Positions 1 through 9,751 are shown, counted from the first letter of the stretch. The stretch is 64,000 bases of DNA from Nocardia albiluteola (GCF_018860155.1 NZ_JAHKNI010000023.1:41999-105998); one strand, 5' to 3'. Numbers and translations: made by a program. Notes: generated by a model not told the origin, from the sequence alone.

Positions 1-2
1 CG

Positions 3-536
3 CACCGGGTGCTGCTGCGCGAGCTCGACGCCCCCCGTTACGCGCAACTGGTCGAGACGCTGCGGGAGCTGCGCCGCCGCCCCCCACTGCGCCGGCGGCG
101 CGCCGAGGCGGAGGCCACCCGAGCCTTCGGTTCGGTGCTGCGCAACGACTTCCGCGAACTGAGCGGCCTGGTCGGCGACGAGGTCGCGCTGCGTGCGAAC
201 CCCGCGGTCACCGCGGCTCAGCGGATCGAGCACCTGCACGATATTCGAAAGTCCGCCAAGCGATTACGCTACAGCGCCGAGGCCGCCGCGCGAGTGCTGG
301 GCGATCCGGCGACCGAACTGGCCGAGCGCGCCAAGAACCTGCAGACGGTACTGGGCGATCATCGCGACGCCATCGAGGCGATGGAGACCATCCGCACCAC
401 CGCCGCCCGCACCCGCACCGCCGACACCTCCCCCTTCGACCGCATCTACCAGTCCGAGGCCGACGCCGCCCGCAAGGCCCTCGAACAATACGCTCCGGCT
501 ACGGAATTCATCCGCCTGCGCTACGACTCCCTCTGA
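3..536 (+). CDS. CHAD domain protein, C-terminal part
   Basis: The frame is open to the left edge, so this is the 3' end of a longer gene. The protein is rich in Arg, Glu and His and has the helical signature of CHAD domains, including HDIRKSAKRLRYSAE and LQTVLGDHRDA near the middle. CHAD domains are conserved-histidine alpha-helical modules that bind polyphosphate. In mycobacteria the syntenic gene (Rv2226) is a CYTH-CHAD fusion, so a CYTH domain probably lies outside the window. An exact role is not shown by the sequence. Confidence 0.85.
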   Translation, partial: HRVLLRELDAPRYAQLVETLRELRRRPPLRRRRAEAEATRAFGSVLRNDFRELSGLVGDEVALRANPAVTAAQRIEHLHDIRKSAKRLRYSAEAAARVLGDPATELAERAKNLQTVLGDHRDAIEAMETIRTTAARTRTADTSPFDRIYQSEADAARKALEQYAPATEFIRLRYDSL

Positions 537-587
537 GCCGCCCGGCACATCCCGACCGCCCGGCGGGCCCGGTTATCATCGGACGCA

Positions 588-1538
588 ATGTATGTCGACT
601 TGATGCTCGATTCTCTCGAGGGACTGTCGGTGGGGGATGCGGTGGGCCAGCAATTCCCGGTCATGCGCCGATCCATTCCGGAACTGCTGGCGGGCGAGGT
701 TCCACCCGGCCCGTGGGAATGGACCGACGACACCGAAATGGCCTGCTCGGTGGTCGCCGAACTCGCCGGTCACCGCGCGATCGACCAGGACCGGCTCGCG
801 ATGTCGTTCGCGAAACGGTTCGATCCGGCCCGTAGCTACGGGTGGGGGGCGCAGCACCTGCTGCGCAAGGTTCGCCTCGGCCATCCGTGGCGCAAGCTGT
901 CCGCCGCCGCCTTCGATCACCGCGGCTCCTGCGGTAACGGCGGGGCCATGCGGGTCGCCCCGCTCGGCGCCTACTTCGCCGGAAAGCCGGAAAGGGCCGC
1001 GGCCGAAGCGATCCTGTCCGCACAGGTGACACACATGCATTCCGAGGGCGTCCTCGGCGCGGCCGCGGTCGCCGTCGCGGCGGCGATCGCCGCGCAGGCC
1101 CGGCTGCGCGACACCCGGCCCGGACCGGCCGAATTCCTCACCGCCGTCCTGGAACACCTCGACGGCGGCGAGACGACCGGGCTGATCCGCCACGCCCGCA
1201 CGCTGCTCGGTGCGCCCCTGGACCGGGTGGTGAGCGAGCTCGGCAACGGCAGCATGGTGACCGCCCAGAACACGGTGCCCCTCACGCTCTGGGTGGCGGC
1301 CACCCACCTGCACGACTATCCCGCCGCGATCGCGACCTGCCTTGCCGCGGACGGTGACATCGACACCACCGGCGCCATCACCGGCGGGATCGTCGCCACC
1401 TACACCGGCACGGCCGGGATTCCGCCCGGCTGGCTCGCCGCGCGAGAACCGCTGCCCGACTGGTTGACCCGGGACCCTCGCGTGCGGCGCGGCGGAAAAT
1501 CCGGGTTCGACCGCGTCCGGCAATGGTTCTCGCGCTGA
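588..1538 (+). CDS. ADP-ribosylglycohydrolase family protein
   Basis: A 316-residue protein of the DraG/ARH fold, which hydrolyses ADP-ribose from proteins or small molecules using two metal ions. The metal-binding motifs are visible: WTDDTEM at residues 45-51 and DIDTTGAITGG at about 257-267. The central SCGNGGAMRVAPLG segment is also typical. The ATG at 588 is followed directly by the helix that opens the fold (LDSLEGLSVGDAVG). There is no nitrogenase or partner ADP-ribosyltransferase nearby, so the substrate is unknown. It is convergent with the next gene across a terminator. Confidence 0.9.
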   Translation: MYVDLMLDSLEGLSVGDAVGQQFPVMRRSIPELLAGEVPPGPWEWTDDTEMACSVVAELAGHRAIDQDRLAMSFAKRFDPARSYGWGAQHLLRKVRLGHPWRKLSAAAFDHRGSCGNGGAMRVAPLGAYFAGKPERAAAEAILSAQVTHMHSEGVLGAAAVAVAAAIAAQARLRDTRPGPAEFLTAVLEHLDGGETTGLIRHARTLLGAPLDRVVSELGNGSMVTAQNTVPLTLWVAATHLHDYPAAIATCLAADGDIDTTGAITGGIVATYTGTAGIPPGWLAAREPLPDWLTRDPRVRRGGKSGFDRVRQWFSR

Positions 1539-1568
1539 CCGCGGCGCTGCGCGGCTGAGCGGGGCACG

Positions 1569-1604
1569 AAAAAGGCCGACCTCGGACCCGGTCCGGAGTC
1601 GGCT
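1569..1604 (-). terminator. Rho-independent terminator
   Basis: On the minus strand a stem of GCCGAC with an inner CGGAC arm closes over a short loop and runs into five T residues. It lies just past the stop of the small secreted protein gene and also between two convergent genes, so it may stop transcription from both sides. Confidence 0.75.
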
Positions 1605-1666
1605 TGATTCGGTTCGCGCCGCACGGGAACCACCGCCCGCGCAGCGGTTCCGGGCGCGGGCGCGAA

Positions 1667-1999
1667 CTACTGCAGCGCCAGCATGGTGCCGCTCAGCTGA
1701 TCGAACGGCCCGAAGACGGTGAACACGACACGTCCGTCCGGGTAGTGCGACGACAGATCCGCCGCCGAATCGAGCGCCTGCCCGAACGACGCCGCGGACG
1801 GGTGCGGGATCACCCCGATGGTCTGACCGATGTGGGTCTGGTGCACCCATTGGGTGTCACCCGGGCTGAGATCGATCCGGACCCCGCCGTCCAGCGGCGT
1901 GACCGCGACCGCGGAGGCCGAGCCGGCCCCCAGCACAGCCAAAACCGAAGCGGCACCGGCGATCAGCGCACCGGCGGCCAACTTGCGAACTGCTCGCAT
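1667..1999 (-). CDS. small secreted protein of unknown function
   Basis: About 110 residues starting at the ATG at 1999 (MRAVRKLAAGALIAG); an in-frame ATG at 2038 would add 13 residues in front of the signal peptide and is less likely. The N-terminus is a classic Sec signal peptide with an AxA-like cleavage site (GSASAVA) near residue 30. The mature part of about 80 residues has no family I recognise. Small exported proteins of this layout are common in Nocardia. The terminator beyond its stop makes it a single-gene transcript. Confidence 0.7.
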   Translation of the reverse strand: MRAVRKLAAGALIAGAASVLAVLGAGSASAVAVTPLDGGVRIDLSPGDTQWVHQTHIGQTIGVIPHPSAASFGQALDSAADLSSHYPDGRVVFTVFGPFDQLSGTMLALQ

Positions 2000-2591
2000 A
2001 TAGACAGAACCTGCTTTCCGACATTCGTTGACACCCATAGACCTCAGCCGCCACCCCCGACGGCGAAGTCATCCAACGCGCAATACCTTATGACGGCAAT
2101 CACTGTTCCGGCCACTTCGACGCGAATCGCCGCGCGCGACACGCCGATAACAATCGGATGTCGGCCGAATTGGCCGGATTCCGGTCACGGCGAATGGCGC
2201 ATTGGAGACTCCGGAATCCGGCGAGGCATGCGGTGCCTGCGTTTTCGTGTGCCCGTGCGGATCGGACCGCCGGATCGACCGCGGCCGCCGGGATTGCGGC
2301 GATCGGGCGGCGCGCCATGGCGTGCCCGTTGTCATCATCGGCGTGGCGCGACGGTGACCCAGCGCGCCGATCGACATGATTCAGAGCGGGTCAGCATAAC
2401 TTCCGCCTCCGGTCGCGTCCGGTCCGGTGGGTCCGCGGCGCGCCCCGAAGTGGGACGACGCGGATGCGTATTCAGCAGTTTCTGCGCCACGGCCGGGCCG
2501 CTGTTAATGTGGCCGGAAGTTCACCGGGGACGGTCGACCCGCCTCGCTGAACCCGCACGCATCAACAACACCTGAGGGAGTTTCGCACCGA
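2000..2591. other. intergenic region, no supported gene
   Basis: About 590 bases between the divergent secreted-protein gene and the small peptide gene. Open frames here lack ribosome sites, family motifs and sensible starts. The right end must hold the promoter and leader of the 31-codon gene. A GGGAG Shine-Dalgarno lies at about 2576-2580. Confidence 0.5.
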
Positions 2592-2687
2592 ATGTCGTCC
2601 ATCGTCTACGACTACCTGCTGCCTATTCTGGGACCCGAACAGGCCACGCACTGGGCCCAGATCCTGGTGATCGCCCCCGCGGGCTAA
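2592..2687 (+). CDS. 31-residue peptide gene
   Basis: ATG at 2592 preceded by GGGAG about 11 bases upstream, then 31 codons and TAA. The peptide begins MSSIVYDYLLPILGPEQATH and ends WAQILVIAPAG. It is hydrophobic to amphipathic, with no signal peptide and no cysteines. A strong terminator starts 30 bases after the stop and no other gene follows on this strand, so it appears to be a stand-alone short transcript. I do not recognise a family. It could be a structural or membrane-active peptide, or a chance frame inside a non-coding RNA. Confidence 0.5.
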   Translation: MSSIVYDYLLPILGPEQATHWAQILVIAPAG

Positions 2688-2716
2688 CCGACAGCACGGT
2701 TTTTCCGCACCGACAC

Positions 2717-2751
2717 AACGGCGGTCCCCATTTTCAGGGGCCGCCGTTTTT
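2717..2751 (+). terminator. strong bidirectional terminator
   Basis: Arms AACGGCGG and CCCC pair with GGGG and CCGCCGTT, with one bulged T, followed by a run of five T. It lies between the 31-codon gene and the convergent SPFH gene and can serve both. Confidence 0.85.
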
Positions 2752-2757
2752 CGCGTT

Positions 2758-3750
2758 TCAGTCCCTGCCGACGCCTTCGGCGCTGTCGGCGTCTTCGACA
2801 CTGCCGGGTGCCTGGCCGTGAACGACGGTCTCGTCGCCGGCGGCCGCCCCGACATTGTCCGTTGCCTCTTCATGGTCGGCCGCCCAGATACTGACCGTCG
2901 TGTCCTCGGCGCCGACCGCCCCAGGCCCATATGTCGTCCCGTCGGTGCCGGCCGCGTCGGCACCATCCTGCCCCGCGTTGTTCGCCCCCGGAGTGGACCG
3001 CTCCAGAAATCGCAACAGCTCCACGGGGAACGGCAGCACCAGCGTCGAATTCTTTTCCGCCGCCACCTCGACCACCGTCTGCAGCAGGCGCAGCTGCAGC
3101 GCGGCCGGTGCGGCCGCCATCGTCGCACCCGCGTCGGCCAGCTTCTGCGAGGCCTGCAGCTCGCCCTCGGCGGTGATGACGCGGGCCCGGCGCTCGCGCT
3201 CGGCCTCGGCCTGCCGCGACATCGAGCGCTTCATCGACTCCGGCAGCGCCACATCCTTGATCTCCACCCGGTCGATGTGCACGCCCCAGGACAGCGCCGG
3301 GCTGTCGATCATCAGCTCCAGGCTCTGGTTCAGGTGCTCGCGGTTGGACAGCAGGTCGTCCAGATCGCTCTTGCCGATGATGTTGCGCAGCGAGGTCTGC
3401 GCCACCTGACCGATGGCGAACAGATAGTCCTGCACCTCCACCACGGCCTGCACCGGATCGATCACCCGGAAGTACACGACCGCATCCACCCGCACTGTCA
3501 CGTTGTCGTGGGTGATGCCCTCCTGCCCGGGCACCGGCATGGTGACGATCCGCATCGGCACCTTGCGCATCCGGTCCACGAACGGGATCAGCATCCGCAG
3601 GCCGGGATCGCGCACGTCCCGCACGCGCCCGAACCGGAACACCAGCCCCCGCTCGTACTGTTCCACGATCCGGAAACCGGCCCCGGCCCCGATCGCTCCG
3701 AACACGGCGCCGATCGCCACCACCGTGCCGATGATGCCCAAGATGTCCAT
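2758..3750 (-). CDS. SPFH/band 7 (stomatin-like) membrane protein
   Basis: A 330-residue protein that starts at the ATG at 3750 (MDILGIIGTVVAIG). The frame stays open further upstream, but that part overlaps rnpB and is not protein-like. Residues 1-28 form a membrane anchor. The SPFH domain follows (FRIVEQYERGLVFRFGRV, then NVTVRVDAVVYFRV), with an alpha-helical region rich in Arg, Glu and Ala (RQAEAERERRARVITAEGE). The C-terminus is a low-complexity acidic tail. Stomatin-like proteins form membrane rings and scaffold proteases or lipid domains. Here there is no NfeD partner beside it, so the partner is unknown. Confidence 0.9.
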   Translation of the reverse strand: MDILGIIGTVVAIGAVFGAIGAGAGFRIVEQYERGLVFRFGRVRDVRDPGLRMLIPFVDRMRKVPMRIVTMPVPGQEGITHDNVTVRVDAVVYFRVIDPVQAVVEVQDYLFAIGQVAQTSLRNIIGKSDLDDLLSNREHLNQSLELMIDSPALSWGVHIDRVEIKDVALPESMKRSMSRQAEAERERRARVITAEGELQASQKLADAGATMAAAPAALQLRLLQTVVEVAAEKNSTLVLPFPVELLRFLERSTPGANNAGQDGADAAGTDGTTYGPGAVGAEDTTVSIWAADHEEATDNVGAAAGDETVVHGQAPGSVEDADSAEGVGRD

Positions 3751-3843
3751 ATCGCACCGCCACGCGAGTTGCCCGGCACACCAAAGAAACCGGGCCCTAC
3801 ATCGATGATGGCACTGAATGCGCTCACCGGCATGGGGACTTGA

Positions 3844-4252
<409 letters not shown>

Positions 4253-4376
4253 TGCGGGAATTATGCCGCATCGGACCCGCGCGTGGCGATTCCGATGCCC
4301 GCCCCGGCCCGTTTCAGGCCCGCGACCGGGGATCCAGCGCAGCACGTCGGTTCCGGAGCAAGTACCGTATTCCGCC

Positions 4377-5264
4377 ATGGAGCGTGTCGAGGTGGGGTTC
4401 CCGTCGGGAAGCGAGCAATGTGCAGCGTGGCTCTATCGGCCGGACGGCCCGCCGAAACCTCGACCCCTGGTGATCATGGCGCACGGCCTGGGGGCCAACC
4501 GGGAGATGGGTCTGGACCGCTATGCACGACGATTCGTGGCGGCCGGAATGGGCGCGCTGGTCTTCGACTATCGCCATTTCGGGGACAGCGAGGGTAACCC
4601 GCGCCAGCTGATCAGCATCCGCCGCCAGCGCGAGGACTGGCGCTCGGCGATCAAGTACGCGCGCACCGTCAAGGGGTTCGACGCTACCCGAATCGCCCTG
4701 TGGGGCACCTCGTTCGGCGGCGGCCACGTGCTGTCGATCGCGCACGAGGACGACTACCTCGCCGCGGTGGTCGCCCAGTGCCCGTTCACCAGTGGCTGGG
4801 CCTCGATGACGGCCAGGGGGCCGATCGGCACCCTGCGCGTGGGCACCATCGCGCTGCTCGATCAACTGCTCGGCCCGATCTTCCGCAGGCCGATCAAGGC
4901 GCGACTGGCCGGGCGCAAGCGATCCGCGGCGCTGATGGGCGCCTCGGACGTGCCGGAGGGGTTCGGCCGCCTGGCCGAGGAGAGTGCGACGTATCAGCCG
5001 AAGGTCGCCGCCCGCATCGGATTGCGGGTGCTGTTCGACTCGCCGTGGCGGCGCACCAAGGGCATCAAGGTACCGGTGCTGTACTCGCTATGCGACGAGG
5101 ATTCGGTGGCACCGATCCGCACCTCGCTCAAGGCCGCGCAGCGCACCAAGCACGCGATCGTCAAGCGGTATGAGATCGGGCATTTCGACATCTACTTCGA
5201 CGACTGGTTCGAGAAGGCCGTCTACGACCAGACCGATTTCCTGGTCTCGGTGCTGCGCCCCTGA
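4377..5264 (+). CDS. alpha/beta hydrolase
   Basis: 295 residues from the ATG at 4377. Longer in-frame starts would lie in the rnpB region and are rejected. The fold signature is clear: oxyanion-loop MAHGLG at 35-40, nucleophile elbow GTSFGG with Ser112, a likely acid in SLCDEDS, and the catalytic His in YEIGHFD near 269. It resembles the dienelactone-hydrolase/X-Pro dipeptidase-like peptidases of family S15/S9. It has no signal peptide, so it is cytoplasmic. The substrate cannot be told. Confidence 0.88.
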   Translation: MERVEVGFPSGSEQCAAWLYRPDGPPKPRPLVIMAHGLGANREMGLDRYARRFVAAGMGALVFDYRHFGDSEGNPRQLISIRRQREDWRSAIKYARTVKGFDATRIALWGTSFGGGHVLSIAHEDDYLAAVVAQCPFTSGWASMTARGPIGTLRVGTIALLDQLLGPIFRRPIKARLAGRKRSAALMGASDVPEGFGRLAEESATYQPKVAARIGLRVLFDSPWRRTKGIKVPVLYSLCDEDSVAPIRTSLKAAQRTKHAIVKRYEIGHFDIYFDDWFEKAVYDQTDFLVSVLRP

Positions 5265-5312
5265 TCCGCAATTCCATTGCCCCGTGCCCTGTCCCGGGGG
5301 CACTATCGGACC

Positions 5313-5786
5313 ATGATCGTGCGACAGGTCGGGACGCAGGACTGGGAGACCGTGCGGACCGCGCGGCTGGCGGCGCTGGCCGGCTCTCCGCCCGGAACAT
5401 TCGCCACCCTGCTCGAGGAGGCGCAGGATTGGGACGAGCAGCACTGGCGCGACTGGGCCGCCCGGCGCACCATGTTCGTCGCCGAATCCGACGCGGGCGT
5501 GATCGGGTGCGTCGCAGGGACTTCCGAGGGCGAGGTAGCGGTCATGGTGTCGATGTTCGTCGCGGCCGAGGCCCGCGGCACCGGCACCTCGGACCTGCTG
5601 ATCGAGGCGGTCACCAGTTGGGCGCGCGCGGGCGGGCACGCCGAGCTGCGGCTGTGGGTGGTGGAGGGTAATACTCCGGCCGAAAAGCTGTACCGGAGGC
5701 TGGGTTTCGTGCCCACCGGCCACTACCGCGAGACCCGGGTCCACGCCCCGGACCGCGAATACCAGATGGCTCTCTCGCTTCGCTGA
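5313..5786 (+). CDS. GNAT family N-acetyltransferase
   Basis: 157 residues from the ATG at 5313. The acetyl-CoA binding region is seen as VSMFVAAEARGTGTSDLLIEA, which is the motif A variant, followed by LRLWVVEGNTPAEKLYRRLGF (motif B). The family transfers acetyl groups to amines on small molecules or proteins. The acceptor is unknown. It lies downstream of the hydrolase on the same strand with a 48-base gap. Confidence 0.88.
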   Translation: MIVRQVGTQDWETVRTARLAALAGSPPGTFATLLEEAQDWDEQHWRDWAARRTMFVAESDAGVIGCVAGTSEGEVAVMVSMFVAAEARGTGTSDLLIEAVTSWARAGGHAELRLWVVEGNTPAEKLYRRLGFVPTGHYRETRVHAPDREYQMALSLR

Positions 5787-5816
5787 ATTATGGATCTCGC
5801 GCTGCGCTGAGTGCCG

Positions 5817-6977
5817 CTACAGATAGGACGTGTCGTTGACCAGGCGGACCGACGCGCCGCCGTCGGGGTAGAACTCGGCGATCGACAGCGAGGCCAGGTC
5901 CAGATGCAGCCGGTACAGCAGCGAGGGGCCCACGGCGAGGGCCAGCTGCAGCAGCGTCTTGATCGGGGTCACGTGACTGACCACGACGACGTTACGGCCC
6001 GGGTAGAGCCCGATCAGATCGGCGCGCACGGCCTCGATCCGCTCACGCACCGCGCCGAAGCTCTCCCCGCCCGGGGCGGGCACGGACGGATCGGCGAGCC
6101 AGCGCGCGTGCAGCTCCGGGTCGCGCTGTGCCGCTTCGGTGAACGTGAGCCCCTCCCACTCACCGAAGTCCGTCTCGATAAGCCGGTCCAGCACCCGCAC
6201 CGGGGCGTCCAGGGCCTGCGCGACCGCGTCGGCGGTCTCCCGCGCGCGCCCCAGCGGCGAGGTCACCACCGCGGCGATATCTCCCTTGGCCGCAAGGTAT
6301 TTCGCCGCCCTGGCCGCCTGCTCGCGGCCGAGCGCGGTCAACGGCGGATTACCCCGGCCCGAATACCGCCGCTGCACAGATAGTTCCGTCTGACCGTGCC
6401 GCAGCAGCAGCAGCCGGGTGGGACGGCCCTGCGCGCCGGTCCAGCCGGGGCTCGCAAGCTGCTCCGGCTTCGCCTGCGCCGCACCGGCATCGGCCGGCCC
6501 CTCGGGCTCGCTGAGCGGGCGTAGCGCGGCGCCGGGAGTCTCCTCGGCCTCACGCACCTCCTCGACGACGGACCCGTCGTCCATCGCCTCGTTGGCGAGC
6601 CGATCGGCATGTGCGTTCTGCGCGCGTGGGATCCACGCGAACTCGACCCGGTCGAATCCCGCGACAAGCCGGCGGGCCCGGTCAGCGAGCGGAATCATGG
6701 CCGCGTGCTTGACCTTCCAGCGGCCCGACATCTGCTCGACAACCAGTTTGGAGTCCATCCGGACCTCGACCACGCGCGCGCCCAGTTCGCTCGCGGCCTC
6801 CAAACCCGCTATCAGCCCGCGGTATTCGGCGACGTTGTTGGTGACGACTCCGAGGAATTCTTTGCGCTCGGCCAGCACCCGCGCGTGATCGGCATCCCAC
6901 ACCACCGCGCCGTACCCCGCCGGTCCGGGATTACCCCGCGAACCGCCGTCGGCCTCGATGATCACGTTGGTCGTCAC
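5817..6977 (-). CDS. bifunctional RNase H / acid phosphatase
   Basis: A 386-residue fusion, orthologous in layout to Rv2228c. Residues 1-130 are an RNase HI domain with the acidic residues in IEADGGSRGNPGPAGYG, NNVAEYRG, RMDSKLVVEQ and HADRLAN. Residues from about 185 on are a histidine phosphatase (phosphoglycerate-mutase fold) with LLLLRHGQTE and a second catalytic His in VVVSHVTP. In mycobacteria the first half removes RNA from RNA:DNA hybrids and the second half acts as an alpha-ribazole or acid phosphatase. I chose the GTG at 6977 because GGAGGT lies 8 bases upstream; an ATG at 6995 is also possible. Confidence 0.93.
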   Translation of the reverse strand: MTTNVIIEADGGSRGNPGPAGYGAVVWDADHARVLAERKEFLGVVTNNVAEYRGLIAGLEAASELGARVVEVRMDSKLVVEQMSGRWKVKHAAMIPLADRARRLVAGFDRVEFAWIPRAQNAHADRLANEAMDDGSVVEEVREAEETPGAALRPLSEPEGPADAGAAQAKPEQLASPGWTGAQGRPTRLLLLRHGQTELSVQRRYSGRGNPPLTALGREQAARAAKYLAAKGDIAAVVTSPLGRARETADAVAQALDAPVRVLDRLIETDFGEWEGLTFTEAAQRDPELHARWLADPSVPAPGGESFGAVRERIEAVRADLIGLYPGRNVVVVSHVTPIKTLLQLALAVGPSLLYRLHLDLASLSIAEFYPDGGASVRLVNDTSYL

Positions 6978-7076
6978 CGCGGTGCACCTCCACATCGGTC
7001 TCGTCGGTCCGGCCCGGCAGCGACTCTCGCATCGGAGCGGCTCGGGACAGTTGCGGCGATCTTCACCGCGGCCGCC

Positions 7077-7814
7077 TCACAGCCCGGATTGCTTGGTGCG
7101 CACCATGATCGCGCCGCACTCGGGGCAGCGGATCACCTCGTCCGGTGCGGCCTTGGCGATCCGGGCGATCTCGCCGCGGTCCAGTTCGATGCGGCACGCG
7201 CCGCAGCGGCGGGCCTGCAGCAGGGCCGCGCCGACGCCGTGCTGGACGCGCTGGCGGTCGTAGACCGACAGCAGTTCGTCCGGGAAGGCGCTGACCAGCT
7301 TCTCGCGGTCGGCGGCGCAGCGCTGTGCGGCCACGTCGAGGTCGGCCAGGGCCTCGTCGCGGCGGCGCTGCGCCTCGCCGAGATCCTCCTCGGCCTTGGT
7401 CAGGTTGGCGCCGGTGTGCTCGTGGTCGGCGACGGCGGCCTCGCGCCGCTCCATCACCTCGAGCAGGTCGTCCTCGAGTACACCGCGGCGGCGCTCCAGG
7501 CTGCCCAGCTCGTGCTGCAGCTCGGAGAGCTGTTTGGCGCCGACGGCGCCGCCCTCGAGCATGTCCCGGTCCCGTTGCTCGCGCTTGCTGACGCCGTCGA
7601 TCTCGTTCTCCAGCTTGCGGATATCGCGATCGAGGTCGTCGAGCTGGATCTCGACCTTCACCGCCGCGTCCTTGCGGGTGATGCGTTCGGCCTCGAGCCG
7701 CTGCACCTCCTGCTCCTCGGGCAGCACCTTGCGGCGATGCTCGATCCGCGTCACTTCGGCGTCGACCGCGGCGAGGTCGAGCAGCTTGGCCTGGATCGAT
7801 GGTTCGACATTCAA
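7077..7814 (-). CDS. zinc-ribbon coiled-coil protein (Rv2229c-like)
   Basis: 245 residues from a TTG at 7814, with AGGAG 11 bases upstream. The first 150 residues are charged heptad-like helices typical of a long coiled coil. The C-terminus carries a four-cysteine zinc ribbon (RRCGACRIEL, then IRCPECGAIM). Homologues sit between NIF3 and RNase H genes throughout actinobacteria, as here. The family is thought to bind nucleic acid, but its function is not established. Confidence 0.9.
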   Translation of the reverse strand: MNVEPSIQAKLLDLAAVDAEVTRIEHRRKVLPEEQEVQRLEAERITRKDAAVKVEIQLDDLDRDIRKLENEIDGVSKREQRDRDMLEGGAVGAKQLSELQHELGSLERRRGVLEDDLLEVMERREAAVADHEHTGANLTKAEEDLGEAQRRRDEALADLDVAAQRCAADREKLVSAFPDELLSVYDRQRVQHGVGAALLQARRCGACRIELDRGEIARIAKAAPDEVIRCPECGAIMVRTKQSGL

Positions 7815-7990
7815 CGCGGGATGTACTCCTCGACACTGTGGACTGGTGCGGCGCGGGCCCGGGTGGGCCGACACCGAAGGTCCCACGGTACTCCGCGTGC
7901 ACCCGCACACACCTCCCCGCCACCCGTTTCGCCCGGATGGCAGCAGATAATTCGGCGGAGGCCGAAGCGATCATGTGACACGCTCGACCC

Positions 7991-8434
7991 GTGAGTGTCC
8001 ATCATTACGAAGTCGAGGTCCGCTGGAGCGGCGCGACCACCGATTACCGCTCGTACTCCCGCAACCATGAGGCCCGGGTCCCGGGACGACCGCCGATTCC
8101 GAGCACCGCCGACCCCAAGTTCCGCGGCGACGAGTCCCGGTGGAATCCGGAACAGCTGCTGGTCGCGTCGCTGTCCGAATGCCACATGCTCTGGTATCTG
8201 CATCTGTGCGCCGAGGCCGGCATCGTGGTCACCGACTATCACGATGCCGCCGCGGGCGTGATGGACAACGTCAGCTTCCGATCGGTGACCCTTCGCCCGC
8301 GGGTGACGATCACCGACGCCGCGCGCGCTGACGCGGCCCGCGAGCTGCACACCGAGGCGCACAAGCGCTGCTTCGTGGCCAACTCGATGAATTTCCCGGT
8401 GACGCACGAGCCGCAGATCGTGACCGGAGCCTGA
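7991..8434 (+). CDS. OsmC family peroxidase-like protein
   Basis: 147 residues from a GTG at 7991. It has the OsmC layout: an N-terminal beta sheet, the helix NPEQLLVASLSECHMLWYLH with the peroxidatic cysteine in SEC, and a second cysteine in KRCFVANS that would be the resolving one. Such proteins reduce organic hydroperoxides. It lies divergently from the zinc-ribbon gene and convergently with the NIF3 gene. This placement splits the conserved Rv2229c-Rv2230c pair, which suggests an insertion in this lineage. Confidence 0.88.
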   Translation: MSVHHYEVEVRWSGATTDYRSYSRNHEARVPGRPPIPSTADPKFRGDESRWNPEQLLVASLSECHMLWYLHLCAEAGIVVTDYHDAAAGVMDNVSFRSVTLRPRVTITDAARADAARELHTEAHKRCFVANSMNFPVTHEPQIVTGA

Positions 8435-8455
8435 CGCCGGGGCCGGGGCGCCCGT

Positions 8456-9586
8456 TCAGTCGTCCGCGGCGCCCACGGTCCAGGGGTCGGTGCGCAACGC
8501 GCTGACCCGAGTCTCGAGCCCCGGCAGCGCCGCCTTCACCACACCCGCGGCCTGAGCGCACCACGGGTACTCGGTGGCCCAGTGGGCCGCGTCTATCAGC
8601 GCCGGGCCGCCCGCACGCAGATGTTCGTCGGCGGGGTGGTGGCGCAGATCCGCGGTCACGTAGGCGTCCACACCGAGCCGGGATACGGTGCCCAGAAAGG
8701 AATCTCCCGCGCCGCCGCAGACCGCGACCGAGGCGATCCGCCGGTCGGGATCGCCCGCCGCGCGCACCCCCCAGGCGGTGGCGGGCAGCGCGGCGCGCAC
8801 GCGAGCGGTGAAGCGGCGCAGCGTTTCCGGCTCCGGCAGCTCGCCGACCCGGCCCAGGCCCAGACCGGTCGGCAGGCTCGCCCGCTCGGTGACGTGATAA
8901 GCCGGTTCCTCGAACGGATGCGCGGACCGCAACGCCGCGAGCATCGCGGCCCGGGCCGACGGCGGCGCCACGACCTCGATCCGCTCCTCGCTCACTCGCT
9001 CGAGCGCACCGATCGTCCCGATCGCCGGTTCGGCGCCCGGCAGCGGGCGGAACTGCTCGACGCCCGGCATCCGCCAGCCGCATTCGCGATAGTCGCCGCT
9101 AGCGCCCGCCCCGGCCGCGAACAGGGCCGCCAGCACCGCGTCCGCGTCCGCGGGCGGCACGTTGACGGACCAGAGATCCACGGCCGCGGCGGATTTCGAC
9201 TCGAGCGGGCCGGTGACGCGCAGCCCCAGCGCCTGCGCGAGGGCATCGGAGACGCCGGGATCCGCGGAGTCCGCGTTGGTATGCGCGGTGAACAGCGCGC
9301 ACCCGTTGCGGATGAGCCGGTGCAGCAGTGCACCCTTCGGCGTATCGGCGGCGACGGTGTCGACCCCGCGCAACAGCAGCGGATGGTGCACCACCAAAGC
9401 CTGTGCGCCCCAGTCGATCGCCTCGTCCACGACCGCGGCCGTCGCGTCGACCGCGAACAGCACCCGCGTCACCGTCTCCCCCGGATCGCCGCACACCAGC
9501 CCCACCGAATCCCACTTCTCGGCCAGCCGCGGCGGATAGGCGCCGTCCAGCACCCCGATCAGCTCTCCCAACCGCACCTGCGTCAC
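8456..9586 (-). CDS. NIF3-like dinuclear metal protein
   Basis: 376 residues, the layout of Rv2230c. Metal ligands are visible in VVHHPLLL and FTAHTNAD in the first half and in the HHPADEH region of the last third. The long middle insert (about residues 130-230) is the PII-like domain found in the larger members. The family is sometimes annotated GTP cyclohydrolase I type 2, but that activity is doubtful for most members. The GTG start has a GGAGG box upstream. It is followed on the same strand by the zinc-ribbon gene after the OsmC insertion. Confidence 0.92.
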   Translation of the reverse strand: MTQVRLGELIGVLDGAYPPRLAEKWDSVGLVCGDPGETVTRVLFAVDATAAVVDEAIDWGAQALVVHHPLLLRGVDTVAADTPKGALLHRLIRNGCALFTAHTNADSADPGVSDALAQALGLRVTGPLESKSAAAVDLWSVNVPPADADAVLAALFAAGAGASGDYRECGWRMPGVEQFRPLPGAEPAIGTIGALERVSEERIEVVAPPSARAAMLAALRSAHPFEEPAYHVTERASLPTGLGLGRVGELPEPETLRRFTARVRAALPATAWGVRAAGDPDRRIASVAVCGGAGDSFLGTVSRLGVDAYVTADLRHHPADEHLRAGGPALIDAAHWATEYPWCAQAAGVVKAALPGLETRVSALRTDPWTVGAADD

Positions 9587-9751
9587 CGCGATACCTCCTC
9601 GACTCCGGTCATCCCCGACTCATCGCCCATCCAACACGGCCTCGCCGGGCGCTCATCATCCATCGTCCCGTACCGCCCGACTGCCTGATATCGTCTCGGC
9701 ATCCACGCCTGCTCGCCCACTGCCGCAAGGGGTTTCGGGCCCACGCCCGGA

